The notes: generated from the letters alone by a model not told the origin. A stretch of DNA of 64,000 bases from Microcoleus sp. bin48.metabat.b7b8b9.023 (GCF_013299185.1 NZ_JAAFKG010000001.1:1-64000), one strand, 5' to 3'; shown: positions 7,910 through 17,326, counted from the stretch's first letter. Numbers and translations are program-made.

Positions 7910-8326
7910 ATGCCTGCCAAAGACCGATTTCATGATGCTGTTAAACAAGCTCTTTTGAAGGAGCAGTGGGTAATTACAGCAGATCCGCTGATTCTCAAGA
8001 TAGATAAGGTGAAGTTTGAAATCGACTTAGCAGCAGAAAAAGTCTTTGCCGCTGAAAAGGCTGGACAAAAGATTGCTGTTGAAATCAAAAGTTTTTTGAA
8101 TACCTCAGCGGTGACAGACTTTCATTCGGCGTTGGGACAGTTTTTGAACTACCGCTTAGGATTGCAAATGAATGAACCAGATAGAACTCTGTATCTGGCA
8201 ATTCCTCTCGATATATTTGAATCCTTTTTTCAAGAAAGATTCACTCAGGAAGCCGTCAGACAGTATCAAGTGAAGTTAATCGTCTACGAACCAGTGCAGG
8301 AGGTAATCATTGAATGGAAAGAATAG
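7910..8326 (+). CDS. xisH: XisH family protein
   Basis: A 138-residue XisH homologue starting MPAKDRFHDAVKQALLKEQW. The core (FEIDLAAEK, then IAVEIKSFL) has the Asp...Glu-X-Lys spacing of PD-(D/E)XK nuclease folds. XisH and XisI were named as controlling factors for fdxN element excision in heterocystous Anabaena, but homologues are scattered in non-heterocystous strains without that element. It overlaps the next gene by 13 bases, a layout repeated exactly in the second pair at 22.1-22.9 kb. The excision role is therefore doubtful here; a paired module such as toxin-antitoxin is a plausible alternative. Confidence 0.9.
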   Translation: MPAKDRFHDAVKQALLKEQWVITADPLILKIDKVKFEIDLAAEKVFAAEKAGQKIAVEIKSFLNTSAVTDFHSALGQFLNYRLGLQMNEPDRTLYLAIPLDIFESFFQERFTQEAVRQYQVKLIVYEPVQEVIIEWKE

Positions 8327-8652
8327 AGCAGTACCGCCAATTTATCCGCCAGTTGCTAACCACTCATGCCACAGTCGATCCCAATTCAGATTTGGATGTT
8401 GAATGTCAGTTGGTGTTCGATACAGAACAAGATCATTACCAAATTTTAGACGTTGGCTGGGAGGGATACAAGCGGATTTATAACTGTTTCATTCACTTAG
8501 ATATCAAGGATGGTAAAATCTGGATTCAACGCAATATGACAGAAGCCGATTTAGGACAAGAATTAGTTGAGATGGGAGTACCCAAAGAGGATATTATTTT
8601 AGGGTTGCATCCACCTTACAAGCGTCCATATACTGGCTATGGAGTTGCTTAG
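8314..8652 (+). CDS. xisI: XisI family protein
   Basis: A 112-residue XisI homologue (MERIEQYRQFIRQLLTTHA). It carries the family stretches DTEQDHYQILDVGWEGYKRIY, in which the WEGYKRI core is typical, then IWIQRNMTE and LGLHPPYKRPYTGYGVA at the C-terminus. The start lies inside the last 13 bases of xisH, so the two are surely co-translated. The molecular function of XisI is unknown. Confidence 0.92.
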   Translation: MERIEQYRQFIRQLLTTHATVDPNSDLDVECQLVFDTEQDHYQILDVGWEGYKRIYNCFIHLDIKDGKIWIQRNMTEADLGQELVEMGVPKEDIILGLHPPYKRPYTGYGVA

Positions 8653-8783
8653 TAAATGTGTAAGGTTCCCCAGAAAAACCTGTTGAAATCGAAACAATCA
8701 ATGTGTGACGCAACCTAAAAGTTGATTTAACTGTCTAACGATTAGCATCGAGACAATTTTGGCATCCCATCACCCCCCCGACT

Positions 8784-9707
8784 TTATTTAGAAGGTTTAG
8801 AATATCCAGGACTTAAAATTAACAATTGATCGCCGGATTGACTTTGTTGAATCGCCATCACTAGCGGACGAACTTGAGGGTCTTTTTGCTTTGCTGTTGT
8901 TAAAGCAGGAAACAGATAAATCCAGTTTCCTCTCTCCAAAAGCAACCGCCAAACTCTAGGTTTTTCGGGATTATTTCTATCAGTATCTTCCTTCCTTAAC
9001 AAATCATCAAATGAACTTTTATCGCCAATAAATCTATACTTTTCTAGAGTGAGTTTGTCATCAAAGATATTATTGAGTTTCCTGCCTAAAGCAATATTCT
9101 CTTGCTTGGCGACTAAAGTAACTACAGGTAAAGTCGAAGCTTCGCCCGCATCGCGTCCGGCATCGGCAATACCTTTGTCGCGAGCAAACCCAAACAAAAC
9201 CACCAATACCAAACTGACAATAATAATTTCGTCAACGAGCGATCGCAATAATTTTATTGAGTTTAATCGATTCAGATTAAATTGTTCCCAAGACTTTAAA
9301 ATCCGGTAAATCGACTTGAATCTTCTGCCGTAAAGATAGGACAGCCACCATGTAATTGTTCGATTAATTTTAGTGGCAACTGTCTTCTGGATACTGTTAA
9401 CTAGCCACAAAATCATATAAATTGCTAGGATTGTTAACAGAAGAGCGATCGCACTTTTAACAATGGTCGATCCATCAGCAAAAAATACCTGAAGTGGCAC
9501 GATAAAAAATGATTGTACTGGTAAATCGAGGGTCATTAGATTGATCTGGAAGTAGGAAAAATAAGACCAGCGATAAATCCAGCCCGTAAAAAACAAAGCG
9601 ATACTAAATAACCCAACAACACTAGCAAATTTGCTTAAAATGTTGGATTCGGGAGTAGGTTGAGGAGAATTAGCCACGGAATCACCTTGAAAAATGTGAA
9701 CTACCAT
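8784..9707 (-). CDS. Hypothetical membrane protein
   Basis: A 307-residue protein with three to four hydrophobic segments: about 28-45 (FASVVGLFSIALFFTGW), 60-75, 84-105 (SAIALLLTILAIYMILWLV) and 162-176 (IIIVSLVLVVLFGFA). A soluble C-terminal half of about 130 residues follows. No family was recognised. The ATG chosen starts the frame, but an inner start is possible. The gene is divergent from the exported protein at 9760, with only 52 bp between the two starts, so they may share a control region. Confidence 0.65.
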   Translation of the reverse strand: MVVHIFQGDSVANSPQPTPESNILSKFASVVGLFSIALFFTGWIYRWSYFSYFQINLMTLDLPVQSFFIVPLQVFFADGSTIVKSAIALLLTILAIYMILWLVNSIQKTVATKINRTITWWLSYLYGRRFKSIYRILKSWEQFNLNRLNSIKLLRSLVDEIIIVSLVLVVLFGFARDKGIADAGRDAGEASTLPVVTLVAKQENIALGRKLNNIFDDKLTLEKYRFIGDKSSFDDLLRKEDTDRNNPEKPRVWRLLLERGNWIYLFPALTTAKQKDPQVRPLVMAIQQSQSGDQLLILSPGYSKPSK

Positions 9708-9759
9708 TATATAATACTAACGGGTTTGGGGTTTATCCTTCAAGGGGTTTAGAGGAAAT

Positions 9760-10365
9760 ATGAAGCGGAAAATACTTTCATTTCTAGTTGTAGCACTTAT
9801 TATAGTAACGGCGGGTATGGCAGCACAAGTTAATGCGGCTAGTCAAGGTATCCAGAAACACAATTTGCAATTGGTACAAGCACAGGCTAATACTAGCAAG
9901 CCCATATCCATAGAGTTGCCGACAGATGCAAAAATTTTAATGAATAAGAGCAAAGAAGAACTAAGCGGTCAAGTTGTGAAGATTGATGATAAGTCCCAGG
10001 AATTATCCATCCAGCGAGGAAAGGAAAAGATATCGCGTCCCTTCAGTCAAATTAATAAAGTGGTGTTTTCTGACGATCCCAAAGATCGTAAAAGTAGTCA
10101 AAATATGCCTCTGAAGGGCGACGTTACTTCAATGAAAGGTCGTCCAGAGACTTGGCCCGATATTCCCATGAACGCTTTTCGCTTGGTAAATCCGAATAAT
10201 GGTCAAGCAGAGGTAAACTTAGGGTCTGTTGTTCCTCCCGATCAGCTAAAAAGTATTCACTCAGTTCTGAAGGGAGATGGGGAAACTAAACGAAAATTTG
10301 TCGTAAATGAAATGCAATTTAACGTGCCAAAAAAGACGATGACAATTACAGCGACTCCCTATTAA
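9760..10365 (+). CDS. Hypothetical exported protein
   Basis: A 201-residue protein with a clear signal peptide (KRKILSFLVVALIIVTAGMAAQVNAA), likely cleaved near residue 27. The mature part has a short basic, beta-rich segment (LSGQVVKIDDKSQELSIQRG, then RPFSQINKVVF), reminiscent of small repeat-fold beta proteins, and no catalytic motif. The function is unknown. It is the first of two exported proteins here, followed by the TPR-CHAT protein. Confidence 0.65.
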   Translation: MKRKILSFLVVALIIVTAGMAAQVNAASQGIQKHNLQLVQAQANTSKPISIELPTDAKILMNKSKEELSGQVVKIDDKSQELSIQRGKEKISRPFSQINKVVFSDDPKDRKSSQNMPLKGDVTSMKGRPETWPDIPMNAFRLVNPNNGQAEVNLGSVVPPDQLKSIHSVLKGDGETKRKFVVNEMQFNVPKKTMTITATPY

Positions 10366-10587
10366 GTCCGTCGCGTCGTCAGAAACCGGGCTTTTTACAA
10401 GAATGTTTCGTTGTTACCCGCAGATTTGATAGACTTTGGCTTCGCTCAGTGCTTTGGTCAGAGTCTGTAAATTCTGTAGAATTAAAATCCCAACTCTCTT
10501 TAACGTACTTTCGGAACCAACTAAGATGTTAGTCATTTAAATTTATTGCCTCAATCCCTTGCAATATAGGGTCTAGCCCACAAATAG
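10366..10587. other. Intergenic, no gene recognised
   Basis: It begins with a half-copy of the AAACCGGG repeat (10383-10395). The remainder is AT-rich with frequent stops in all frames; nothing else is supported. Confidence 0.4.
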
Positions 10588-10704
10588 TGCAGTTTGAATG
10601 TCGAACAGCTTAGACCAATTCTGAATGCAAACAATCTGGTCTTCGTAACGAATAATGTGTCAGACTTTGCCGATCATCTCGACTTACAAATAGAAAACTG
10701 GTAT
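10588..10704 (+). pseudogene. PIN-like toxin fragment (C-terminal part)
   Basis: An open frame without a start reads LNVEQLRPILNANNLVFV, then TNNVSDFADHLDLQIENW. The LVFVTNN-x2-DF pattern resembles the last conserved strand and acidic residue of PIN-domain toxins (VapC or DUF5615-like). No N-terminal half is present, so it is a relic. The exact subfamily is uncertain. Confidence 0.35.
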
Positions 10705-10807
10705 GTCTCAATATCTCTTGCTCATCGCAGAAGCAATGGTGGAAGGGATATCCATATTAAGTAAAGATTCTGCATTTGATGCCTATCCTATTAATCAAAT
10801 TTGGTGA
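10703..10807 (+). pseudogene. VapC-type PIN toxin C-terminal relic
   Basis: The frame MSQYLLLIAEAMVEGISILS, continuing KDSAFDAYPINQIW and stop, closely follows the standard VapC C-terminus (LLIAQA..EG..I.S.D..FD.Y....IW). The catalytic N-terminal part is absent. It starts in a different frame from the preceding PIN-like fragment and overlaps its end, so two toxin remnants are fused head to tail just before the CHAT gene. Confidence 0.6.
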
Positions 10808-10810
10808 ATT

Positions 10811-13417
10811 ATGAAAATGATGAAACGACTTAGCCCTAGTGTTTTGGTTTTGGGTGTCTGTCTAACTCCTCTGACTGTGTCAATGATGGTTCAACCTAGT
10901 TCGGTGCAAAGTCAAGATTCACAATATGCAAAATTAAAGTCACTTAGACACAAAGCAACAGAAGAGACACAAAAACAACCCGAACAAGCGCTAGCAACAT
11001 GGGAGGAAGTTCAAGCCATTGCGCGACAAATTCCAGATATAGACAATCAAGCCGTAGCACTCAATGGCATTGGTGAAGCCTACAACAGGCTCTCCAAGAT
11101 GACAGAAGCATTGGAATCTTTTAAAAAAGCTTTATCAATTCTGCCACCAGAAGGGGATAGTGCGGCGAAAGCTGGTACTTTGAAGAATATTGGTATGCTG
11201 TACAACAGCATTTCTCAGCAGACAGAAGCATTAAAATACTTAGATCGGGCTTTACAAATGACAAAAAATATAGAGAATAAAGATTTACTAATAACAGAAA
11301 GAGTGAACAATCGCGAGGAGCAAGCTCGTATTTTGATTGTTATCGGTCAAGTACACAATAGCATTTACCAACAGGAAAAAGCATTAAAAAATTTTCATGA
11401 TGCTTCACTAATTATGGAAGAAACAAAAAATCTTGCTGGGAAAGCTGTTACGTTGAATGATATGGGTGTAGCATACAAAATCATGTCCAAAGGAAAAGAA
11501 GAAAAAAAGTTTGCAAAAATAACATCACTAGACAAAGCATTAAAAAGTTTTGAAAAAGCTTTAGAAATCAGAGGAGAAGGAGATAATAGCCCAGAGAAAG
11601 CGACTATCTTATCTAATATTGGTGAAGTTTATAATAACAAAAACCAACCACTAAAAGCATTAGAATTTTTGGAAAAAGCTTTAACAATTACGGAGGCATT
11701 TCCCTATCGCGCCGGGAAAGCTGTTACTTTGAATCAGATGGGTATAGCGCACAAAATCATGTCCCAGCCACAAAAAGCATTAGAATATTTGGAACGATCT
11801 TTAGCAATTACGAATGAAATTGGCTATCGTGCCGGGGCAGCAGATACTTTTAGTAATATTGCTGAAGTACGCCGAGATATGAAACAACCGGATAAAGCGA
11901 TCGACAATTGGGAGAAATCTGTCAAAATTACTTTAGAAATTCGGAGAGACTTACGGCGAGAAAATAGACGAAAGTTTCTAGAAGCTGAAAGCGGGCCAGC
12001 GATCGCCCTTACCTCCCTTCTCATCGACCAAAACGACCAAAACCAAGACTATCGCGCTTTCCAATGGATCAACATCGCCACCACAGCCGATCTCGCCGAC
12101 TACACCCGTTTAATTGGCGCCAAAGTTAAAGATCACGAAGCACAAAAAGCCATTGACGAGTTGGATGAAAAAAATAAAGAACTCCAATACCTTCGCAGCC
12201 AACTTCAAGGCAATTTGTCAGAAAATCTCTCAAAAGATATCCCCGAAAAAATACGGAAAGTAGAAGCAGAATTTAACAAGGAAGCTGAACACAGTCGTGC
12301 CCTATTCCCAGAAGTCGCCGAACTATTTGAAACCACACCCAAAGACATCGACCAACTGAAAGCAAGTATCGCACGAGATACCGTTGTCATTCAACCCGTC
12401 TTGCTGGAAAATGTCAGAGGTGTCCCCAATACGATCGCCTTATTTGTCTTAACAAAAGACTATTTAACGGTTCAAAAAGTTCCGATTCAACCCAAACAAT
12501 TCGACAAACTACTCACCGAACACCGCGAAGAAATATCAAACTTTTTATCCGCCGCAAATAAGTACCAAGAAACTGGCGGCAAACTATACGACTTCCTAAT
12601 TCGCCCTGTAGAAGAAAAAATACAGGCATTGTCTCCCAAACAATTGAGCATTATCGCCACAGGAAAATTGCGTTATATCCCATTTGAAACGCTGTATGAC
12701 ACAAAAAAAAATCAATTCCTGATCCAGAAATATCCCATCAACTATCTCACCCGTATTTCCAAAATGACAATACCAGATTCAACTTTACGAGGCCCAGTCT
12801 TAGCATTAGGAAATCCCGTCACTCGTGCCCCCTACAATTTACCAAATTCAAAACGGGAAGTTGAGAGAATCACCCAAATTATTCCCAATAGTCTACCCCG
12901 TACCGGCAATGCAGCAACCCTCAAAGAATTCAAAGATCAAGCACGCCACTTTCCCTTTTTGCACCTAGCAACTCACGGCTGTTTTCAACCGAAAGGCTGC
13001 TGCTTGCTTAAATCTCCCAATTGTAAGCAACCCGACAGAGTTGATTTAAAGCCGAATACTATCCTGTTTGCGAATAATGAAGAATTTAATATTGGCGATG
13101 CCGCCTTATTGAGATTGGAAAACACGAGACTCCTGACATTAAGCGCGTGTCAAACGGCAATAAAAACTAACTATAACGATGAAGAAATATCGGGAGTTGC
13201 CTATGTATTTGAGCGTGCGGGTGCACGAGCTGTGATTGCGAGTCTGTGGAATGTTGCGGATTCATCTACTAAAGTTTTGATGGTTCAATTTTATCAGAAT
13301 ATCAATAAAGGGATGAGTAAAAATGAAGCTTTGCAACAAGCTAAGTTGAGTCTAATAAAGGATAATTTCCATCCGTTTTTTTGGTCGCCGTTTATTTTAA
13401 TTGGCGATCCGCGGTAG
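10811..13417 (+). CDS. Exported TPR-CHAT domain protein
   Basis: An 868-residue protein. A signal peptide covers about residues 1-33. About eight tetratricopeptide repeats follow (residues 45-390), with ALNGIGEAYNRLSKMTEALE-like units. A linker precedes a C-terminal CHAT domain (residues about 520-868). CHAT is a caspase-like peptidase fold; its catalytic pair is intact, His at about 721 (LHLATHG) and Cys at about 780 (LTLSACQTA). The end, FFWSPFILIGDPR, is standard for cyanobacterial CHAT proteins. TPR-CHAT proteins are abundant in filamentous cyanobacteria with mostly unknown substrates; export suggests a periplasmic or surface role. The ATG lies three bases after the VapC relic stop. Confidence 0.92.
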   Translation: MKMMKRLSPSVLVLGVCLTPLTVSMMVQPSSVQSQDSQYAKLKSLRHKATEETQKQPEQALATWEEVQAIARQIPDIDNQAVALNGIGEAYNRLSKMTEALESFKKALSILPPEGDSAAKAGTLKNIGMLYNSISQQTEALKYLDRALQMTKNIENKDLLITERVNNREEQARILIVIGQVHNSIYQQEKALKNFHDASLIMEETKNLAGKAVTLNDMGVAYKIMSKGKEEKKFAKITSLDKALKSFEKALEIRGEGDNSPEKATILSNIGEVYNNKNQPLKALEFLEKALTITEAFPYRAGKAVTLNQMGIAHKIMSQPQKALEYLERSLAITNEIGYRAGAADTFSNIAEVRRDMKQPDKAIDNWEKSVKITLEIRRDLRRENRRKFLEAESGPAIALTSLLIDQNDQNQDYRAFQWINIATTADLADYTRLIGAKVKDHEAQKAIDELDEKNKELQYLRSQLQGNLSENLSKDIPEKIRKVEAEFNKEAEHSRALFPEVAELFETTPKDIDQLKASIARDTVVIQPVLLENVRGVPNTIALFVLTKDYLTVQKVPIQPKQFDKLLTEHREEISNFLSAANKYQETGGKLYDFLIRPVEEKIQALSPKQLSIIATGKLRYIPFETLYDTKKNQFLIQKYPINYLTRISKMTIPDSTLRGPVLALGNPVTRAPYNLPNSKREVERITQIIPNSLPRTGNAATLKEFKDQARHFPFLHLATHGCFQPKGCCLLKSPNCKQPDRVDLKPNTILFANNEEFNIGDAALLRLENTRLLTLSACQTAIKTNYNDEEISGVAYVFERAGARAVIASLWNVADSSTKVLMVQFYQNINKGMSKNEALQQAKLSLIKDNFHPFFWSPFILIGDPR

Positions 13418-13700
13418 TTGCAATTCAGCGGTGGTTGAAATTCGGTTGAAACCGGGCGGTTGAATACCCGGCGGTTGGAAACCGCGTCTACACAAACAAA
13501 ACCCGCCTTCGCGGGTTGAAGAGTAGACAGTTAAAATTAGTAGACAGTTAAAATTACACAATCTTCAGTCCGCGGAGGCGGACATCGTTTGTGTAGATGC
13601 GGTTTCAACCGCCGTCTGCATCTATAAAATCTTCTGTGTAGATGCGGTTTCAACCGCCGTCTGCATCTATAAAATTTTCTATTTGGCATCCAAAAGATGC
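13418..13700. repeat. GCGGTTGAAACCGC repeat cluster with 45-bp tandem unit
   Basis: Several copies of the GGCGGTTGAAACCGCGTCTACACAAAC-type dispersed repeat and its complement lie here. The element TGTGTAGATGCGGTTTCAAC (start of unit) occurs as two exact 45-bp tandem copies at 13590-13634 and 13635-13679. AGTAGACAGTTAAAATT is also doubled at about 13522-13555. The same family recurs at 16345-16405, 39300-39435 and 46661-46803. No gene is visible; a frame from 13697 to 13963 has no recognisable feature. Confidence 0.75.
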
Positions 13701-13992
13701 GATCGCACAACCAATCGCCCAAACCGGCCCAACTAAATTTATACACCCAAGACGGCAAATACAACACAACGTATACGGTTTGCCACAATGCCCGAATCGA
13801 TCGCACGCCCTACATTAGGAAGAGTAAAGAAAAGCAGTCCAAAGCTGTAGCAGTAAAAGCCTCACCGATGCAACCGTCCCCCAACAGGTTCGGTAAATAC
13901 ACCTTCATCGCAAGGTCTAACCGCCCGCAGTATAGAGATAAGCACCCTATCGAAGACTGTTGATGCAAAGTAAATGATTTTCTAGAAACTTC

Positions 13993-14258
13993 TTGAATAA
14001 TCAGGTAAAAGCTGGTAGTGTCGATCGAGTGTTGAAGCATCAAGCTGCTAAATATAGCAGTTTTGTAGTAGACATAACGAAAGAATACACATCAAAAACC
14101 TGTTCAAAGTGTGGACAGAGAATTAAATGGCGCTTTCAATATTTCGTTGAAAGCTTTGAGAGATACCTCCTTGACGGGAGAGCTTGCTGCTTTCACCCGT
14201 CTTGCCATACACGGCTAATTCTGGCTTAGTCCTGGATTTACCGGGTTAAATGTATCTG
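13993..14258 (+). pseudogene. tnpB relic with internal deletion
   Basis: From about 14026 the translation LKHQAAKYSSFVVDITKEYT, then SKTCSKCG, matches the end of the complete tnpB at 25032-26486 (LKHQASKYGCVVVDVTEEYT). After the first zinc CxxC it jumps directly to the segment equivalent to GAFNILLKALRD, so the second CxxC and the third RuvC Asp are deleted. The 3' ends also match down to CCGGGTTAAATGTATCTG. This is a dead remnant of the same element family. Sequence after it (14260-14290, CCGTAAACCGCGAAGTAGAA) resembles the right end of such elements. Confidence 0.8.
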
Positions 14259-14359
14259 ACTACCCGTAAACCGCGAAGTAGAATCGCAGTTCTGAATAAC
14301 CAGACTATCACACAGATAGAAAACCAAAATTTTGTAGAGATTGGAGCCGGAACACCCCT

Positions 14360-16258
14360 ATGGGAAAAGTAGTTGGAATTGACTTAGGTACGACAAACTC
14401 CTGCGTCGCAGTTATGGAAGGCGGCAAACCCACCGTCATAGCCAACGCCGAAGGGGGTCGCACCACACCTTCCGTAGTAGCATATGCTAAAAATGGCGAT
14501 CAACTCGTCGGACAAATCGCCAAGCGTCAAGCCGTGATGAACGCCGAAAACACCTTTTACTCAGTAAAACGGTTTATCGGGCGTCGGGTTGACGAAGTAA
14601 CTCACGAAACTACCGAAGTTTCCTACAAAGTCCTGAAAGTTGGCAACAGCCTGAAACTAGACTGTCCCGCTCGCGGCAAGCAATTTGCTCCCGAAGAAAT
14701 TTCCGCGCAAGTGTTGCGTAAACTCGTAGAAGATGCCAGCAAATACCTCGGCGAAACTGTTACCCAAGCGGTAATTACAGTGCCCGCTTACTTCAACGAT
14801 TCCCAGCGCCAAGCTACTAAAGACGCGGGAAAAATTGCCGGTATTGAAGTTCTGCGGATTATTAACGAACCTACAGCAGCAGCTTTAGCCTACGGATTAG
14901 ATAAAAAGAGCAACGAAACCATCCTCGTATTTGACTTGGGTGGCGGTACTTTCGACGTATCGATTCTCGAAGTCGGCGACGGTGTATTTGAAGTGCTAGC
15001 AACTTCTGGAGACACTCACCTCGGCGGTGACGACTTCGACAAAAAGATTGTTGATTTCATCGCCGGAGAATTCCAAAGAGCCGAAGGAATTGACCTCCGC
15101 AAAGATAAACAAGCACTGCAACGCCTGACGGAAGCAGCCGAAAAAGCCAAGATTGAACTGTCGAGCGTTACTCAAGCAGAAATCAACTTGCCGTTTATTA
15201 CCGCGACTCAAGACGGGCCAAAACACTTGGACACCACCTTGACTCGGGGCAAGTTTGAAGAGCTTTGTTCTGATTTGATCGATCGCTCTCGCATTCCCGT
15301 AGAAAACGCAATCCGCGACGCCAAACTCGACAAATCTGCAATTAATGAAGTTGTCTTAGTTGGTGGTTCTACGCGCATTCCAGCCGTGCAAGAACTCGTC
15401 AAAAAAATCCTCGGCAAAGACCCCAACCAAACGGTAAACCCGGATGAAGTGGTCGCAGTCGGTGCAGCAATTCAAGCAGGCGTGCTCGCAGGCGAAGTCA
15501 AAGACATCCTGTTGCTCGACGTTACCCCGCTGTCTCTCGGCGTCGAAACCTTGGGCGGCGTGATGACCAAAATCATTCCCCGCAACACCACAATTCCTAC
15601 TAAGAAGTCGGAAACTTTCTCGACTGCTGTAGACGGCCAAACAAACGTGGAAATTCACGTTTTGCAAGGCGAACGGGAAATGGCAAACGACAACAAAGAT
15701 TTGGGAACCTTCCGCTTAGATGGAGTTCCTCCAGCCCCCCGCGGCGTACCTCAAATTGAAGTTACTTTCGATATCGATGCTAACGGTATTTTGAATGTAG
15801 CTGCTAAGGATAAAGGTACTGGCAAGGAACAATCTATCAGCATTACCGGTGCTTCTACTTTGCCCAGCAATGAAGTCGATCGGATGGTTCGGGAAGCCGA
15901 ATCGAATGCTTCTGCTGACAAAGAACGTCGCGAAAGGATCGATCGCAAAAACCAAGCCGATTCTCAAGCCTACCAAATCGAGAAGCAGTTGGCAGAATTG
16001 GGCGATAAAGTTCCTGCTGATGACAAAACCAAGATTGAAGGCTTGCTAAAAGACTTGCGGGCTGCGATCGAGAGTGAAGATGACGATCGCATCAAAACCC
16101 TAACAACAGAGTTGCAGCAAGCATTCTACGCAGTCAGCAGCAACCTGTACCAACAAGCAGGCGGCCCCACTGACGGCCCCGGCGGCCCTGGAGACGGCGG
16201 CCCGACTGGCGGCGGCGACGACGTGATTGACGCCGACTTCACAGAAGGCAACAAATAG
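14360..16258 (+). CDS. dnaK: Chaperone DnaK (Hsp70), DnaK2-like
   Basis: A 632-residue Hsp70 that folds and protects proteins in an ATP cycle with DnaJ and GrpE. All three signatures are present: [13 protein letters not shown] at the N-terminus, [14 protein letters not shown] near 195 and [17 protein letters not shown] near 330. The substrate-binding domain is followed by a lid and a Gly/Pro-rich tail ending [13 protein letters not shown]. The length and the DVIDADF end suit the DnaK2 type of cyanobacteria better than the longer DnaK1 and DnaK3. No grpE or dnaJ gene is adjacent. A hairpin follows the stop. Confidence 0.95.
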   Translation: MGKVVGIDLGTTNSCVAVMEGGKPTVIANAEGGRTTPSVVAYAKNGDQLVGQIAKRQAVMNAENTFYSVKRFIGRRVDEVTHETTEVSYKVLKVGNSLKLDCPARGKQFAPEEISAQVLRKLVEDASKYLGETVTQAVITVPAYFNDSQRQATKDAGKIAGIEVLRIINEPTAAALAYGLDKKSNETILVFDLGGGTFDVSILEVGDGVFEVLATSGDTHLGGDDFDKKIVDFIAGEFQRAEGIDLRKDKQALQRLTEAAEKAKIELSSVTQAEINLPFITATQDGPKHLDTTLTRGKFEELCSDLIDRSRIPVENAIRDAKLDKSAINEVVLVGGSTRIPAVQELVKKILGKDPNQTVNPDEVVAVGAAIQAGVLAGEVKDILLLDVTPLSLGVETLGGVMTKIIPRNTTIPTKKSETFSTAVDGQTNVEIHVLQGEREMANDNKDLGTFRLDGVPPAPRGVPQIEVTFDIDANGILNVAAKDKGTGKEQSISITGASTLPSNEVDRMVREAESNASADKERRERIDRKNQADSQAYQIEKQLAELGDKVPADDKTKIEGLLKDLRAAIESEDDDRIKTLTTELQQAFYAVSSNLYQQAGGPTDGPGGPGDGGPTGGGDDVIDADFTEGNK

Positions 16259-16290
16259 CAGGCTAAACTAACAGCCAGCAGCTAGAAGCA

Positions 16291-16323
16291 AGAAACCCGG
16301 TTTTGAATAGAGACCGGGTTTCT
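16291..16323 (+). terminator. Hairpin after dnaK (AACCCGGTT repeat)
   Basis: AGAAACCCGGT at 16291-16301 pairs perfectly with ACCGGGTTTCT at 16313-16323 around an 11-base loop. It lies 32 bases after the dnaK stop and could terminate transcription, although no T-run follows. It belongs to the dispersed palindrome family found across the window. Confidence 0.5.
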
Positions 16324-16428
16324 CTGTATGATAAAAGTTAACACCTTCATGATTCGGCGATTGAAATCGCTTCTACAAAAACGAAGTCCGCCTCCGCGGA
16401 CTAAGAAATAAAGTCAGGAGTAATCTAA

Positions 16429-16944
16429 ATGTCTCGTCCTCCTATACAAAATTCCCCCGCAAATACTTCGAGCAAATCTCAGGCTGCATCCTTGCGCCGA
16501 CTCCGCCGCATCAGCCATTTACTCGACAACGCAATTCCAATTCCCGGCACAAAATACCGCATCGGACTCGATCCAATCTTGGGACTAATCCCGGGCGGCG
16601 GCGATTTAGTCGGCTCAATTTTTGCAGGTTATGTTGTGTTTAAATCTGCTCAAATGGGAGTGCCACAAGAGACCTTAGTCAAGATGGCCGCTAACATCGT
16701 ATTTGATACAGTTGCAGGCACTGTACCAGTTGCCGGAGACTTGTTGGATGTTGCTTGGAAGGCTAATGTCAAGAATATAGAATTACTGGATGCTCATTTA
16801 GGTAGCCCCGAACCTGCTGGCAAAAAAGCTGACTGGTTATTTGTCGCTGCTTTGCTGTTAGGTTTGACGTTAATTGTCGGAGGCATTATTTTCTTAAGCG
16901 TTATGCTTTTCGGGTGGTTATTCCGAGTATTTACGGGGGGTTGA
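16429..16944 (+). CDS. DUF4112 membrane protein
   Basis: A 171-residue protein with the DUF4112 core: LLDNAIPIPGTKYRIGLDPILGLIPGGGDLVG, in which IGLDPILGLIPGGGD is diagnostic, then FDTVAGTVPVAGDLLDVAWKAN. One clear transmembrane helix lies near the C-terminus (about 136-160, LFVAALLLGLTLIVGGIIFL) and another hydrophobic stretch around 60-75. The function of the family is unknown. It is probably transcribed alone; a GCGGTTGAAACCGC-type repeat occupies the gap before it. Confidence 0.88.
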   Translation: MSRPPIQNSPANTSSKSQAASLRRLRRISHLLDNAIPIPGTKYRIGLDPILGLIPGGGDLVGSIFAGYVVFKSAQMGVPQETLVKMAANIVFDTVAGTVPVAGDLLDVAWKANVKNIELLDAHLGSPEPAGKKADWLFVAALLLGLTLIVGGIIFLSVMLFGWLFRVFTGG

Positions 16945-16952
16945 TGTTGGAT

Positions 16953-16999
16953 TTTAGGGTAAAAATTAGAGATTTGCGATCGCCAGCAACAACTTACTG
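16953..16999 (-). pseudogene. Relic of the 3' end of a 17.9-kb-type gene
   Basis: On the minus strand this reads SKLLLAIANL, stop, then LLP, stop. It corresponds to the last codons of the gene at 17924-18709 (SKLLPAIASLLLLP), with DNA similarity extending over about 45 bases including the HIP1 site. It indicates a further, almost completely deleted paralogue. Confidence 0.55.
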
Positions 17000-17127
17000 A
17001 CTCCCTTCCTTCCTAATTCTTCCTACCCTTCGGGAACGGCTTCGCCGAACGCGCCCTTCGCGTCTTCGCGGTTCAATAAGATCCTGCGTCTCAATCAAAA
17101 ATCCAAAATCTAAAATTTAAAATTTGG

Positions 17128-17326
17128 TTGACGGCGGCCCCCATCTGCGGCTACCCTGTGAAGTAAGAGGTTGCGAAAGCTTGTAGAAGAGGCAACCCGC
17201 GTCGCCCAAAAATCTAGTTGCACTGCCCAAAGCTGTAGCAAGCAGCAATGGACAGCATAACCGCCAAACTGGTACAAGCAGTCTGGAGGCTCGGAGTATC
17301 TTAACATTCTCTGTGGCCGCCCTGCT
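17128..17326 (+). ncRNA. Structured RNA, probable 6S (ssrS/ssaA-like) RNA
   Basis: A gene-free stretch with the shape of 6S RNA. GGCGGCC at 17133-17139 pairs with GGCCGCC at 17315-17321, closing about 190 nt. Inside are a GGTTGC/GCAACC arm (about 17171-17206) and an apical GCTG/CAGC hairpin around TAGCAAG (about 17233-17247), so the whole folds as one long interrupted rod. 6S RNA of this size binds RNA polymerase and is present in cyanobacteria. I did not match it to a known sequence, so the identity rests on length and fold only. Confidence 0.45.

Noticed and set aside
7910-8652. Site-specific excision element (fdxN-type) around xisH/xisI
   Set aside because: No recombinase, nif gene or repeated attachment site is present.
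13697-13963. 88-codon frame before the tnpB relic
   Set aside because: It begins inside dispersed repeats and has no ribosome site or recognisable sequence.
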